From: Macrotis lagotis
Lineage: Eukaryota; Chordata; Mammalia; Peramelemorphia; Peramelidae
DNA: 64,000 bases
Assembly: GCF_037893015.1 (NCBI RefSeq)
Contig: NC_133666.1
Coordinates: forward strand, 626,846,310-626,910,309
Direction: 5' to 3'
Shown here piece after piece: positions 63,530 through 64,000 of this stretch (position 1 is the stretch's first letter; each line of letters opens with the position of its first letter). The notes beneath the pieces were generated by a model. That model searched no databases and was not told where the DNA came from. It worked only from the letters and a program-made list of their open reading frames with translations. The translations under genes were made by a program, and so were the position numbers.

Positions 63530-64000
63530 GTGAGGAACTCCAAGATACCTTTAGTAGTCCCTGGCAGTCACTATGAAATGCTTAGATCTGATCTAAGGAG
63601 ATAGCAGGGACCAAGATAGAACCCTGATTCTAGAGTCTAAGTCCCCTGATGCCAGCTCTGGCCCTGGCCCCGAGCTTCCTTCTTTGTAAATAAGCATGTT
63701 GTTTCAGCTGGCCTGTAAGGCCTTCTCAGTGGTGGATCTCTGTGAGTCTTTTATGTGTTCAGGTCAGGATTTACTATGCTAGGTGCTAGAGGAAGACATG
63801 AGAAACGATTATGTTCTTGCCCTCAGATTGGGGACAGTCTAATAACTGGGGGACTCAACATGAGAATAAACAGATACTAGGGCCAAAGTCCTTTAGAAAA
63901 ATTGGAAAAATGAGAAAACCTTTCAGTTGAAAAAAGTGGTCCTTGAGTTGGTCTGGAAGGAAGAACAAGATTGAGATGAAGGGGAAGGTCTTCTTGGAAG
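63530..64000. other. GET3 intron 5, incomplete
   Basis: The GTGAGG donor follows the Pro codon of EQFKDP. The next exon, expected to begin with the codon for Glu of EQTTFICVC, is not in the window. Confidence 0.7.

Overview
The window reads as vertebrate nuclear DNA from a marsupial, most likely an Australian one (dasyurid-like). Two things point there. First, a tRNA-headed SINE recurs at least seventeen times (head GGGGCAGCTAGGTGGCGCAG, tail running into GCCTTGCAAAAA), usually with intact target-site duplications; this is the marsupial WSINE/SINE1 type. Second, the gene order WDR83OS, WDR83, DHPS, GNG14, FBXW9, TNPO2, TRIR, GET3 matches human 19p13. The species cannot be fixed from the sequence.

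Layout. 1-538: 5' exons of WDR83OS (minus), sharing a 204-base promoter with WDR83 (plus, 743-3071). WDR83 converges on DHPS (minus, 3299-5720). GNG14 (plus, 8678-8974) is followed by FBXW9 (minus, 9935-13796) and TNPO2 (minus, 23 coding exons, 16969-25613; long 3' UTR reaching toward 14280). At 28.3-30.3 kb lies a broken but intron-bearing RNF11-like gene behind a CpG-rich promoter. TRIR (minus, 34030-35639) follows. About 22 kb of repeat-rich spacer (35.7-58.4 kb) holds L1 pieces, many SINEs and a 1-kb compound microsatellite. GET3/ASNA1 (plus) begins at 58446, and five of its exons fit before the window ends.

The genes are housekeeping loci that do not form one pathway: ER membrane-protein insertion (GET3; WDR83OS/Asterix in the multipass translocon), hypusine synthesis (DHPS), ubiquitin ligation (FBXW9), nuclear import (TNPO2), RNA processing (TRIR, WDR83) and G-protein signalling (GNG14). 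All exon chains were built by hand from splice sites and remembered human proteins. The coding lengths of the complete genes sum to multiples of three.

The most notable observations are two SNORD41-type box C/D snoRNAs in separate TNPO2 introns, a U12-type first coding intron in TNPO2, the RNF11-like relic, a GC-AG intron in GET3, an almost perfect 81-bp tandem duplication carrying a CCAAT box upstream of GET3, and an ordered minisatellite in GET3 intron 1. I saw no retroviral or LTR element, no CRISPR array and no bacterial system.
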